From the NCBI RefSeq assembly GCF_028640845.1, contig NC_080540.1, forward strand, positions 229,136,794 through 229,200,793: a DNA stretch of 64,000 bases. The letters run 5' to 3'. The notes below the pieces were generated by a model. It was not told the DNA's origin. It searched no databases and saw nothing but the letters and a program-made list of their open reading frames with translations. The position numbers and the translations under genes were made by a program. This document shows, piece by piece, positions 22,822-35,029 of this stretch; position 1 is the first letter of the stretch, and the number at the start of each line of letters is the position of its first letter. Origin of the DNA: Ahaetulla prasina (Eukaryota; Chordata; Lepidosauria; Squamata; Colubridae).

Positions 22822-23585
22822 AATCTTCATCATAAGTAACACAATGTAATGCAAAACTCCATGACTTTTCATAGTAGAATAATGTTTTTAAAATATTGAA
22901 AATGTTTAAAACTTAAAACTCTCCTTCGAGTCAAGCTCAGTTTCTGTTGACTTCATAGACACATTTGCAGGGTAGAATGTGGTTTTTTCTTGCCTTTATA
23001 TAGGATTTGTTTTTTTTCCAGTCTAGATTAGATTATCATTAAATAATTTGTAACCAGGCCAACCTTTGTTATTCTTCTGAGAGTAGTAAAGGTCTGATTT
23101 TTTTCAGAGAAAAATCTAACTGGTATCTTTTAATTTTCGTTAAACATTTCTCTCAGAAAATTATGCAAGAGTAACATGAAATTTTGTATTATTTTAAATT
23201 TCAAAGACACTGAAGTATTACAAACATGACCATCAAATGAATTTCAAGAGATTTTACTAATGGAGTACTCAGGAAGCTACCTTTTAAGATCTGCCTTAAC
23301 AGTCCATTTGCTCAATCTCTATCCTTCCTGGGTTGAATTAGAAAATCTTTTTAAAAGACTTTTTTATTGAAGAAAAGGTAATAATAAACCTTTTTTTAAA
23401 ACTTCCCAGTCAAAACTGAAACACTGGGTAGAGGGTGCTCTTAGAGTGGGGTTCACCACATTTTTATTGCTCATGGGATCATGGTAAACATTTGCCCAGA
23501 GGGGGACAGGAATACTTTCAAATAAATAATAAACATCTGACTCAATAGGTGGAGAATAATGCCAAATTCATCCTAAACACCTGGC
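22822..23585. other. No recognised feature
   Basis: AT-rich unique sequence. Confidence 0.4.
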
Positions 23586-23589
23586 TGGC

Positions 23590-23812
23590 TGTGCAATGAA
23601 CAATAGTAGCTGGAGAAAATCACAAAATACAAAAACCTGCAAATAGATGTAGAATGAACATAGCAGAAGAAAGCAAAGATAGCACCAACAGTAATAAACA
23701 CTTTGCGTGCAATCCCAAAGCATTTGGAGCATCACCTGAACACCAACGGCATTGACAAAATCACCATCAGTCAATTGCAAAAGGCAGCTGTGTATTGTTC
23801 AACAGAAACATC
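23590..23812 (+). mobile_element. LINE ORF C-terminal fragment
   Basis: The plus frame around 23712-23792 encodes AIPKHLEHHLNTNGIDKI then TISQLQKAA. This resembles a conserved C-terminal segment of vertebrate non-LTR retrotransposon polyproteins (general form GALG...K.LE.HL..IGI..ITISQLQKAALLG). I cannot fix the clade. No 3' tail or duplication found. Confidence 0.5.
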
Positions 23813-26208
23813 CCTTTCTCTGACCCTGCTTCTGATTGAGTAATAAACTATGTGCACATACTCATATTTCTTTTGCAGTATACTAGCCATTGCAAATAAC
23901 CTGGAAGAAATTAACAGCTCAATAGGCATCAAAAGTATTCTCCTGAAATGAAATTGTATTTAACACAAAATACCTATGTAACTCGTTTTGTATAAAGAAA
24001 TACAAATAAAATCCTCCCCCAAAGCAGCAGGGAAACATGAAAAATGTTAATGTCAAATACTAATGCAAAAGGAATCTCTTTCAGAAACTACATTTAATAC
24101 CAATCAAATTCCGGATGAAGGAACACTCCAGTTTCCTCTGGCTTAACACTGAAAATGCTAACACCTGCCAGTTGATAAGAAGTAGGCTGAGGAAATTATT
24201 TTTCTTTTTTAGCAAGCATAACTGAGGACATCCGTCAAATTCAGCTGTTTAGGGTTAAGTCTCCCCATCCCCCCATATCTTGTTATTTGAAGTACTGTAT
24301 TTCCAAATACAGCAGTCATACTTTTTTCTGCACTGTACCAAATATGTCTAAATGCTTTTGGCTACAAAATCAAGCTAAAGAATAAGACTCTTCACCAAAT
24401 AAATTCCAGAATGTTAATTGATTTGCAGTGAGTGAAGCTCTAGAGTTGCTTTTAAAATCAGCTTAACTGTGGGTGACTTATGAAGACAAATCCATGCAAT
24501 GTTGAGGTCAACTAATGGGAAACCAGAGATGGTGTCACCTGCTGTTTTCAAAAAATTAATTTTATTTCCCATCATTCCTATGAACCCCTTTTTATTCCCA
24601 ATTAATCCTTTATGCCAACAAGATGGATAAAATGGGTATCTTTTTCCTTATATTTTCTTTTTTCTATCTCTTTGAATTTCCCTTTTTCTTTTGGTATTTT
24701 TCTCAGCTTGTGGTAGAGAGAGGGAGAAAGAGGGGGAGAGAGAGAAAGACAGAAACATATGGAGAAAGGGATTCTTTTTAAGTCAGTAAAGAAATTGATA
24801 GCATTTTCTTATCTAAGAACCAGTCTTACAGTCACTGACATGAGCAGTATCAGAATTGCAAAACTATGAAGCTTGAAGATCTACAACTTGTTTGTAGATT
24901 GTTCTGTTCCAGGTTCTTTTTCTTTTCCAAAGATAAGATATATATTTGACCTTAGTGGTGGCTTTAATTGAGATACAAATTCTGATTATAGGTGAAAAAT
25001 TACTGTAACAGCTCCAATCTAACTATTTATGCATGCAGCTTCTATGTTTGGAGTCATTTCAAATTAATTCTATTCCAATGAATACAACAGATCTGAACAA
25101 GGGAAGTAAGTAGAAGTGAAGGCATTATCATAAGCAATGGAATTATGCTCCTATTTTTGTTCAAATGCGCACAAACACATGTATTAAAATGGGTAAAATT
25201 ATTTCTAATCCAAGCCATTTTATTTTAAAAGATTTGTCTTATACAAGCTTATTTGTTAATAGTCCACTTCCCCTTTTGAAAGCTCCATAATACCGTAACT
25301 AATTACATACAAATTTAAAAAGTTATCTTTTAAGTTCCTTTAGTTTGGAATGTGATTTTTAAAACTTGGTTGAGTGACAAGCTATTTTGAAAGAGGGCTT
25401 CTTGGCAGTCTATTTTTTCAGGTGAACATGCAGCAGCATGCAGGGAAAAAATCAGGTTGCACCTGTAAAGCCAAATGGCAAAAATATCAGGAGCTTATTT
25501 TTCCTCTATGCTAATTTCGGAAGGTCAACTTAAAAAAAAAATTAAGAAGGGATTTGAGTAACAGTCAATCTTCCAGAGTTAAGAATTAGATGTTTAAAGA
25601 CTATAACATTTACTACTGCCAAAGCTATTAATTATGTCTTCTCTTTTTTAAATGATTGACTGATGAGCAACTATCAGCAGCAGTATCTGAGAAGCAGGGA
25701 CAAGGGAAATCAGTGTTGCAATATAAGTCCCACCCATTTTCTATGAGCATCACTATGTCACATGTAGCAATGAAGCTGTTTTTGTCATTCTGATGAAAGC
25801 AGCCACATTATGTCCATACTGCTGATTATGAGAACTAATGATTCATCAGGAATGTTGGTTCAATTTTTTTAAAAAATGTAAATAAAGCTAAAGCTTTTAA
25901 GCAACACCTTTGAGTGATGGAAGAGATGTCAACGCCTATTTTTTTAGGACATATATTTTCAGGTCATAACTTACTATATGAAAAAAGTCTCACTTATCTT
26001 GTCACTGTCTCCAGTCTGCAATAAAGAAAAACCAAACTATAACTCCGTTGCCTGAAGATTTTGCAATCAGGAGAAGGACTTAATTCAACATCCAAAAGCA
26101 CACTATATTTCTAAGACTTCATATACAATCTCTACCTGAGATTGAGTAGATAGAAAGAAAACTAATTATAGAGTTTCCTACAGGAGTTCCCTACAGTTTC
26201 CTTCTGCC
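23813..26208. other. 2.4 kb unique DNA
   Basis: No repeat or gene recognised. A GA-rich run lies at about 24714-24757. It is one of the longest element-free stretches, so a candidate place for conserved regulatory sequence; nothing in the sequence alone proves that. Confidence 0.4.
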
Positions 26209-26210
26209 TA

Positions 26211-26605
26211 CAGATAGTCCTTGATTTACAACCACAATTGGACCAGAAAATTCATCATTAAGTAATGTGCTCGTTATGTAGGACATCACAGAGAGCATCC
26301 AATTTTGCAACTTTTTTGCTATGGTTGTTAAGCGAATTACCAGCAGTCCTTAAAGTGAGATAATACATAATCATGACTTATCTCCTGTTCCCCATTGATT
26401 TTGCTTGTCAAAAGCTGGCTGGGCAGGTCGGAAATGGCAATCATGTGACTGCAGGACACTGCAACTTTCATAAGTGTGAGCCAGTTGTCAAGTGCCTGAT
26501 TACAATCATAGCAAAAAGATTGCAGAATTGGGTGCTGTCATGATCCCTTTTCTCAGCAACTTCAAATGGTTGCTAAATGAATGATCCTAAGTCAAGGACA
26601 ACCTA
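26211..26605 (+). mobile_element. TA-flanked MITE family, copy C
   Basis: Starts cagatagtccttgatttaca and ends aagtcaaggacaaccta, with TA outside both ends. The body matches copies at 28101 and 34329. Confidence 0.88.
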
Positions 26606-26964
26606 TATTTCAAAACGAAGTAAGATCAGAGAAATTATCTGCCCCAGGATAATAAAACTGCAAGCTATGCAAAAAAAAAAACACATTCAAAATTATAAAC
26701 TGTTAAAAACTACTGAACTAAAATGGAACCCTAAATAGAATCACACATTCCTCCTTCTCCATGTTAGGCTAGTTGGAAGAGCTCATAACTATAACTATAA
26801 CTCTTATTAAAGTTCCTAATTTCTTTTCCCGATTTCCGGAGAAATTGCATCCACTTCTCAGATATTCTGGCAGGACTTTGTAAAGACTGCTGAACCAAGT
26901 TTACTCAACATAGGAGCTTTTAATGAAGCATTGTGTTCTTATCAGTTCTGATCAAGCATCTATT

Positions 26965-27077
26965 CATTGAATTTGTATGGTTGCCCATGTCAACGAGTGA
27001 CTCTGGGTGGTGAACAGAATTCAAATTGAATAAGAACAATAACAAACATTATAAAAATTAAAAATATAAGGCAGTTT
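26965..27077 (-). mobile_element. LINE 3' tail
   Basis: Plus-strand cgagtgactctgggtggtga is the complement of an L2/CR1-clade tail also seen at 2877 and 55880. It abuts the AGAAT array directly. Confidence 0.5.
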
Positions 27078-27112
27078 AGAATAGAATAGAATAGAATAGA
27101 ATAGAATAGAAT
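27078..27112. repeat. (AGAAT)7 microsatellite
   Basis: Seven perfect units at the end of a CR1/L3-like LINE tail, as at 3931. Confidence 0.95.
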
Positions 27113-27238
27113 TTTATTGGCCAAGTGTGATTGGACACACAAGGAATTTGTCTTGGTGCATATGCTCTCAGTGTACATAAAAGAAAAGATACGTTCATCA
27201 AGGTACAACATTTACAACACAATTGATGATCAATTTAT
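27113..27238 (-). mobile_element. CR1/L3-like LINE 3' UTR, short copy
   Basis: Starts tttattggccaagtgtgat and stays almost identical to 3996-4118, including aaaagaaaagatacgttcat and caacatttacaacacaattg. Strongly 5'-truncated. Confidence 0.88.
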
Positions 27239-27287
27239 AAAATAACCCATGAAAAACTTAAAGGAAGAAATATATGCCTATTCTGAG

Positions 27288-27548
27288 CAGTGGTGGGTTT
27301 CAATTTTTTTTACTACCGGTTCTGTGGGTGTGGCTTGGTGGGCATGGCAGGGGAAAGATACTGTAAAATCTCCATTCTCTCCCCACTCCAGGGGAAGGTT
27401 ACTGCAAAATTCCCATTTCCTCCCGATCGGCTGGGACTCAGGAGGCAGAGAATAGATGAGGGTGAGGCCAGTCAGAATTTTTACTACCGGTTCTCCGAAC
27501 TATTCAAAATTTCCAGAACTGGTCAGAACCTGCTGAAACCCACCTCTG
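27288..27548 (+). mobile_element. hAT-like MITE with internal minisatellite, copy 2
   Basis: Ends cagtggtgggtttcaa and ctgaaacccacctctg are inverted complements. The body has tactaccggttctgtgggtg and two units of the gatactg(c/t)aaaat repeat. A motif tctgag occurs at both ends (27282-27287 and 27545-27550) but not in the expected 8-bp register, suggesting a small terminal deletion. Confidence 0.85.
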
Positions 27549-27682
27549 AGCATCTTGTTCCAGAATGAACAAATGTGAAAACGGAACCTTAAAATTAGGA
27601 ATGTGGCAGTTCTCCAAACTATTTTCTATGAGCTAAATAGAGAGGCAGGAATCTCCTTCCCATCTCACCTCAATGAAAAAGA

Positions 27683-27964
27683 GGGGCCTCTGTGGCTCAG
27701 ACTGCTAATGCAGTCTGTTATTAACACAGCTGCCTGCAATTACTGCAGGTTCTAGTCCCACCAGGCCCAAGGTTGACTCAGCCTTCCATCCTTTATAAGG
27801 TAGGTAAAATGAGGACCCAGATTGTTGAGGGCAATAAGTTGACTTTGTATATAAATATACAAATAGAATGAAGACTATTGCTAACATAGTGTAAGCCGCC
27901 CTGAGTCTTCGGAGAAGAGCGGGATATAAATGCAAATAAAATAATAATAATAATAATAATAATT
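27683..27964 (+). mobile_element. tRNA-derived SINE with L2-like tail, copy 2
   Basis: Close relative of the copy at 7940: head ggggcctctgtggctcagac, B-box-like gcaggttctagtcccacc, body ccaaggttgactcagccttc, tail gccgccctgagtcttcggag. Ends in an (AAT)n array of about eight units. Confidence 0.88.
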
Positions 27965-28100
27965 CTAAGATGATCTAATTCCCAATCTAATCTAATTTTA
28001 ATGCAAACGAGGAAAGGGGATTGGAGCTAGCATTTCTTTTACCAACAGAAAAGACACCGAATTTTTTATCAGTTTGGAGTCTGAATCAGACTTTTAAATA

Positions 28101-28473
28101 TAGGTAGTCCTCCACTTACAACCACAATTGAGCCCAAAATTTATGTTGTTAAGTGAGAAATTTGTTAAGTGACTTTGTGCCATTTTACAACTTTTCTCGC
28201 CTCATTTGTTAAGTGAATCACTGCAGCTCTTAAATTAGTAACATGGTTGTTAAGTGAATCTGCTTTCCCCATTGACTTTGTTTGTCAGAAAGAGATCACA
28301 TGATTCTAGGACACTGCAATCATCATAAATGTAAGTCAGTTGTCAATCATCTAAATGTAAATCACATGACCTGCAAAGATCATAAGTGTGAAAAACTGTC
28401 GTAAGTCCCCTCTTTCAGTAGCGTTAACTGTGAACTGTCACCAAATGAACTGTTGTAAGTCGAGGACTACCTG
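28101..28473 (+). mobile_element. TA-flanked MITE family, copy D (reference copy)
   Basis: Starts taggtagtcctccacttaca and ends gtaagtcgaggactacctg, a terminal inverted repeat of about 20 bp. TA precedes the element. The body begins accacaattgagcccaaaat and contains short repeats of ttgttaagtgaatcact type. TA targets plus CAG ends suggest the Tc1/mariner superfamily (pogo/Tigger-like), by inference; there is no transposase. Confidence 0.88.
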
Positions 28474-28582
28474 TTTATTGGCTTTCTCTAAATATGCCCT
28501 CTATGTGCTGTTTTAAACTATTATTTAAGAAAAAGGGCTGGAGACAACCAGTCCCAGTTCAGAACAGTCCAGTGTTTTAGGA

Positions 28583-28705
28583 CAGGGGTCTCCAACCTTG
28601 GTCCCTTTAAGACTTGTGGACTTCAACTCCCAGAGTTCCACAGCCAGAGGGACTCTGGGAGTTGAAGTCCACAAGTCTTAAAGGGACCAAGGTTGGAGAC
28701 CCCTG
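28583..28705. mobile_element. Foldback hAT-like MITE, copy 3
   Basis: Starts caggggtctccaaccttgg and ends ccaaggttggagacccctg, exact complements. Flanks ttttagga and tttgagga match at seven of eight bases. The centre is shortened compared with copy 1. Confidence 0.92.
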
Positions 28706-30540
28706 TTTGAGGAGATCTACTTACAATATTTTTTGGAAGATGAGTCAATTTTCTGTTCCTATATTTAAGATGCCTTTCAGTATCCATACTGCCATCTAGT
28801 GAACATTTTTTAAAAGAAAAATAAAGAATAACTACAATACTGAACTATTCACAACATTTAAACAAACATGTCATATTTGTTTTCTTTCTTTCTCATTTCC
28901 TACTATTTTTTTACTTTTCCCACTAAGTAGCAAAAACTATAAATAGGTAGGTGAGGAAAAACAAAAGAACAATATTTTTATCTTAAAAAACCAACAAAAA
29001 TGCCCTTTTACCAGCACCAATTAAAAGCAAACCCAAAAGGTGTGTCTGGGAACAGAATGTGATTCTTCCAATGCAAGTACACCAACAGCAAAACTATGCA
29101 GCCTCACCCACATGGGAAGCTCCAGCTACTAAACAGGTATTGCACCATTAATTATGATTAATTGGAATACCAAATAGATCTAACCGAGATAGTTCTAAGA
29201 TAAAATAAATATGATCAGGTGTAGACAGTTATTTTAAAAAAATGCAGGGAAAAGTATTTGCACAGCTGACTCTGTCTCTTTTTAGACATTTGCAGCAAAC
29301 ATTCAATTGTGGCAATTGTAATTTAGAAAGAAAATCACATTTTGATAGTTCCAGATATACAAACAAGGTTTAGTGTAGTAGGAAAAATATGTTTTGCTTA
29401 TCAGTGCACATATAATTTTAAATGTAAATGATCATATTTATTATTACTGGCTCTCTCCCATCAAATGGAGGCCTGATTCTGCTTAGGTTCTGATTGTGAC
29501 CTGTCAACAATCAGATGTAATTTGGACAAAAAGTAATAAGCATACATTCACATATAATGATTGCACTAACTGATTTGCATAATCCAGTTGGTCAATTCAT
29601 TATCATGACCAGTGAGGATGACACAAAAGAACATGAAAGCTTTCAAAGAATTCTTCTGTCAAAGAATTAAAAGAATTCTTCTTAACCATGGTCTCATGTG
29701 ATAGTTGACTATATTTTTATATACCTATTTACCTTTTAAAATTATATACCTAATTTTGTACTTCATGTTTTTAGCTAGATCTAAAAAGTTAGTAGGCATG
29801 AAGTTGCAGTGACAGAGATAGAATAGGTATTATATATTTATTTCTGTTCCGATTCTGAAATGGTGTTCATAAAATAGTACAAATTTTCTCCACACTCCAC
29901 TCCATCAAAACTTTCAAATGCAATGTAATCCCAATATTATTAGTCTCCTCAAAAGAACAGATAAAGAATAGACAACAGTAAAAAGATATTTGTTACAGTA
30001 CACGGAAATTGCAAGAATGCTGTCTTCAATTGCAAAACTGACATTACTCCCACAAACTTTAGAAACAATTTCTTCATAATGTCAATAACGGTCAGTGAAG
30101 ATAAGCAGAAAGGAGTTCTCAGTGGTGTCCTTGGGGGCTTTAAAATTTACATCCAATCCTGGGAAGCTCCTAGAACAGGAGGGTGGTTTTACTTTTGCTA
30201 AAAGTCAAGGATGGAGCTAATCCAGAAGCTATTTTAGTTGATAATTTGGTATTTTGTTAGCATATTGCAAAGATAAAACAGATCATCAGTAAGTTGGATC
30301 AAAGGATAATTAGTAGAATTGTAAATACTAGCACTGTTCTGCTAATTTTGTGTAAGATTATGTTGAGTGATAATAAGTACATTCTAACAACACATATCAT
30401 GCTTTTACAAGCTCTTATGCCAGAAGATTATCGTTTGATTGATTTGTTTTTCTCTTATAAACGCTCCAGCGTTTAAGGGATAAAAAATTCTTTCATGAGA
30501 AAAGAACACTTTCCTTCTGCATGGTGAAAGGCATCTCTAA
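28706..30540. other. AT-rich unique DNA
   Basis: No exon, RNA gene or repeat recognised. Confidence 0.4.
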
Positions 30541-30542
30541 TA

Positions 30543-30908
30543 CAGGTAGTACTCAAATGACTAAATTAGGACCAGATCTTCCATCACTAAGCAATGCAGT
30601 TGTTAAACGAGTCATCATAGGACTACATCCAATTTTATGACCTTTTTTGCTGCAATCGTTAAGCAAATCCGGCTTTCTCTGATTACTTCGGTTGTTGGAA
30701 ACCATGCAGGAATGTCACAAATGGCAACCATGGGACTTACAATGCTGCAACCATTATAAATACATGCCGGTTGCCAAGCACCCAAATTGTAATCATGTGA
30801 TTGTGGGGGTGGGGTACTGGGATGGTCTTCAGTGCAAGTAACTTTTTTCAACGCCATTGTACTTTTGAACACTCACTAAATGAAGGGTCATATGTTGAGG
30901 ACTAGCTG
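30543..30908 (+). mobile_element. TA-flanked MITE family, copy E
   Basis: Starts caggtagtactcaaatgac and ends tgttgaggactagctg, with TA immediately outside both ends. Confidence 0.85.
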
Positions 30909-30910
30909 TA

Positions 30911-31733
30911 CAAGCAATTAATAGGGGTCTTCAATATGGATGGTGCGGGGAATAGGAATTATCTGCTGAACAGAACACACAAAAAGTGAATTAAGGGCAT
31001 GTTATGGTTTTATACAAAATATAATCTAGTTACATAAATAATGTTCACCATTGTTTGCTATTATAGTTCCAAGGAAAATCTAACTAACTGCTATATGATA
31101 CTTTCTTAAGAACAGTATCACAATGTACTCATTTACACCCAAGAATTCCTTTGTGTTAATATTCCTTTTGAACATGGCAAAAATGATTAATTGACAGTTT
31201 TCTCTGGAAACTGATCTTTGCCAAGTCATAGAAGTAATTCTAAAGAGGAGACTGGCTTTCTAAAGTATTGTGTTATGAGAGTAATTGTTTTTGTAGATAT
31301 TTGGTAAAATGCTAGTTTTTCCAAAAAAAATCTGTGGCTCCAAAAGTCCTATCTTAGCTGGACAATTGTAATAATTAGTGACTGCATGTTAGGAGTGGAA
31401 AAACTATATCTAACGATTTAACCCTAGCCTAAACAAAGATCTGCTGGAGTTTAGCAGTTTAACAAGTTTCTCTATCTTTGCCACTTCGTTCCCTGATTTT
31501 ATTATAATTCTGATTCAAGTCTGCTAGGTTTAAAATGTTCATCTAAATCCTTGTAATTAAAAACATATGGAAACCCCCCCCCATTTAAAAAAAACTGCAC
31601 AGAATTAGCATAACACTATACAGGGGATCACATATTGAAATTGGAAATAATAGAAGTAATAGATGCATTTTAAAGTAATCGGACTCAATTAAGGCAATTC
31701 ATCTTCATGGATTACTGCAACGGGGTCTGTAAA
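30911..31733. other. No recognised feature
   Basis: AT-rich unique sequence. Confidence 0.4.
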
Positions 31734-32069
31734 CAATAGTCCTTGACTTACGAACACAATTGAGCCCAGAATTTATGTTGCTAAATGAGAAATATGAGTT
31801 TTACCCCATTTTATAACTTTTCTTGCCAAATTTGTTAACTGAATCACTGCAGTTGTTAAATTAGTAACATCGTTGTTAAGTGAATCTGGCTTCCACATTT
31901 ACTTTGCTTATCACAAGGTCACATAAGGTGAACACATGACTCCAGGACACTGCAACTGTCATAAATACGAACCAGTTGTCAAGCATCCGAACATAAAACA
32001 TGTGACCATGGGATGCTACAACATGTGAAAAATAGGCATAGGTCACTATTGTAAGTCGAAAACTACCTG
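31734..32069 (+). mobile_element. TA-flanked MITE family, copy F
   Basis: Starts caatagtccttgacttacga and ends gtaagtcgaaaactacctg; the body acacaattgagcccagaatt matches copy D. Confidence 0.88.
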
Positions 32070-32071
32070 TA

Positions 32072-34326
32072 TTGGGGCTCTACACATATAGGGCCTCCTA
32101 ATCCCTGCTCAAAATTTTAAGGTGAAAACATCTTTGGAGGATTCAGCATTCAGAGAAACTCCTTGGAGAGAAGAAGCCGCCTCAATGCTGCAAGCAAGAG
32201 AGCTATATACCACTTTGTAAAATGTTCCTCTAACAGGTAAACATCATAAGAAAAGACTGTGTAAAAGAATTTCAGATAAAAAATCATTGTTTGGAAAAAC
32301 TATGTTAGTCCAATTCAGGACATTATTTTCCACAGACAAACCAGGATTTCACACTCAATAATTACAGTTTAAGTAAAGAATTTCACTGTTTAATCTAAAA
32401 TGCCAATATTCTCTCTCAAGAGTTCATGACCTTAATTTTTAAAGTTTTAAGTACACTTAAAACCTCAATTTATTTTGTGTGATTTCTACTGCACGACTAA
32501 TTGTTAGGAGTTGTTTGTAATTTTTAATAGTTACTACTACTTTATTTAATTTTAATTAACCTATAACTATAGTATTTAAATTGCTATTATGATAAAGCTT
32601 TTTGTTTAAATTGAATTTTAAAGACATACACACATATGCTTTAAAATAAATTGAATAACTAATTTGTAAATACTGTTAATTGTAAGGGAATTGTCTCAAG
32701 GGGAAATCTTTGGAAATGAGGACCAGCTATGTATAGGATTCTACCACATGCTGCCTGTAGCATGTTCACAGCCTAATATCAAACATGTAGTGAATTTTAA
32801 AATAACTGCTGTAAAATAAGCTCTCAGCTAGAAATATATGTTCCACTTATGCCCTCTTGTGGGTATAATGCTTTAAATAAGCAATACAATCATACAATAT
32901 ATACCAGCTATGCACAAAGCACACATTATCATTCTCGGAAACTTTTTAAAATGCAATGAATGGATGTTTATATTCCTCATATACAACTTAATTCTTAATG
33001 GAATACAGACATATATCTATGCCCGATGCTGTAAGGATATATAGCAACACAAAGCTCAATTTGAGGAGAATTTCTGCATCTGGTTCCCCCCACCCAATGA
33101 GACATACCGTACACATTTTGAAAAATATTGAACAAGACCTTAACTATGAAGCAGGAATTCTGTGCATGCACTTTATAAAACAAGGGATTTATTGGAATGA
33201 CTAGAGGAATATAGCATTGTAACGGGGGGGGGAAAGGTATTACTCAATAGTTATAAACCAAATGAAGGGAACATTGGAGACCTTACAAAAAAGCCAGGTT
33301 CTATTCTAAGACTGGCTTCTCAGTGTGCTATTTTTGCAGGAAAATCCTGGAAGATGCAGCCCATTGAATTTGGAAAGCTGTTCTACCCTTCTTTACTTGT
33401 AAATACCACAGCCTTTTGTACTGTTAAATATTAAATCAAATCTTGAAAAAAGGAAAAAAAACCCACAGAGGACAGATTTAAAAACATCAGCCAAGAATGT
33501 TTGGGTTTTTTATGCCCGGCAGCCAAGCACAGTAGCCGAAATGAGAAAACAAGTATATTGGCAAACAGAACAGGACTTAAAATCTTTTTGGTGTCCATTG
33601 TGATTTTTCCCTTAGAACAATTAATTCATGTTCCAATCACAGATCTGTACAAGTACAAGTACATAAAGCTAGCACTGCACATCAACGCAAAGTCAATTAT
33701 CTTGAAAGCAAAATCAGTAATTTTCAATGAAACTTGAAACATAATATTGTAGTCTTAAAATACAAGAACAGAAGAGTTCGTGCAATTTCACAACTTACTT
33801 TAAAAATAAACACTGCAATTTTGTTTATGATTCAGTTTATGATTCCATGGATTTTATGCCCAAATGACTCTCCACCCAACAGACATTTTGGGGTGGATGC
33901 TACAATAAATTATGGCAAGAAAATTAAAGTATACATAGAATCACCTTAGGAAATATTCACTAATTACCTTTAGTGGGTGTAATAACCTGCATAAAAACTC
34001 AAATACCTATGCATGTGCAACAAAATAGGCAAACACATGTATATTCATCTAACTGATGACTCAAAGGATAGGCTTCTTAATTGATATATCTAAAGTAATT
34101 TCCAGTGAACTAACTATTCTTCAAAAAGCATACAGACTTTGGCATATGCAAGTTAACCTCAGGAATCATAATACTGATCAGAAATGTTTTTTGGAATTGC
34201 AAGTTATACATCCAAGTTTCAGGTTAGCATAAATACAAATGTTTGTAATACTGGCAACTGATTTGAGGCACAATATGTAAGGTTATATTGTAAAATAAAG
34301 TAGTAGGTCTATGTTAAAAGCAAATC
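32072..34326. other. 2.3 kb AT-rich unique DNA
   Basis: No gene or repeat recognised. Open frames of up to 78 codons (33501-33737) have no recognisable features. Confidence 0.4.
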
Positions 34327-34328
34327 TA

Positions 34329-34747
34329 CAGTTAGTCCTCAACTTATGACCACAATTGAGACCAGAATTTATTTTGCTAAGTTAAGTCAATTACACTAGA
34401 TTTTTTTTTTTGCCATGGTTATTAAGGAAATCACCGAAGTTGTTAAATTAATCACGCAGTTATTAACCAAATACAGTTTCCCCCTGTTGACTTTGCTGGT
34501 CAGAAGCTGGCTGGAAAAGTCATGACCATATGACTCCAGGATGGTACAACCGTGATAAATACATGCCAGAGGTCAAGTGCACAATGGTTGTAAGTGCAAG
34601 GACTAGTTGTAAGTCAATTTTTTAAAGCACAGTTGTAAACTTTGAACATCACTAAAAATGTTATGTCACTTTTTTCAGTGTCGTCGAACGATTCAGTGTA
34701 ACTTCGAACGATCACTGAAAGAAATGTTGTAAGTCGAGGACTACCTG
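34329..34747 (+). mobile_element. TA-flanked MITE family, copy G
   Basis: Starts cagttagtcctcaacttatg and ends gtaagtcgaggactacctg, with TA outside both ends (34327-34328, 34748-34749). An internal cgaacgatcac motif repeats near 34690-34720. Confidence 0.9.
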
Positions 34748-34776
34748 TATTCCAAATTTTCAGCTGTTAACTAAAA

Positions 34777-35029
34777 ACATCTTAACAAGCTGTGTAAAGA
34801 AGATGTGGATACAAATGACATGAAAAAAATCATTAAGTAGCCAATATTTGGCTATTTTGTTATTTAAACGACTCAGCCAAATAGAAACAAATACAAAAGG
34901 AACTGTTTTACAGAACTAAAAAAGCTAAAATGTTAATCCATAGCAAGTTTAGAATAGCAACAAGTCAACTATTAAGTTTTTTTCGTGCCATTTGTGTCCA
35001 TAACGTCTTTACACAGCTTGTCAAGATGT
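34777..35029. mobile_element. Inverted-repeat element, ~253 bp
   Basis: Arms 34777-34837 and 34971-35029 are inverted complements over about 59 bp with roughly 50 matching positions, sharing acaagctgtgtaaaga and gacacaaatg-like blocks. No coding capacity and no convincing target duplication. It lies 30 bp from copy G. Superfamily unknown. Confidence 0.65.
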
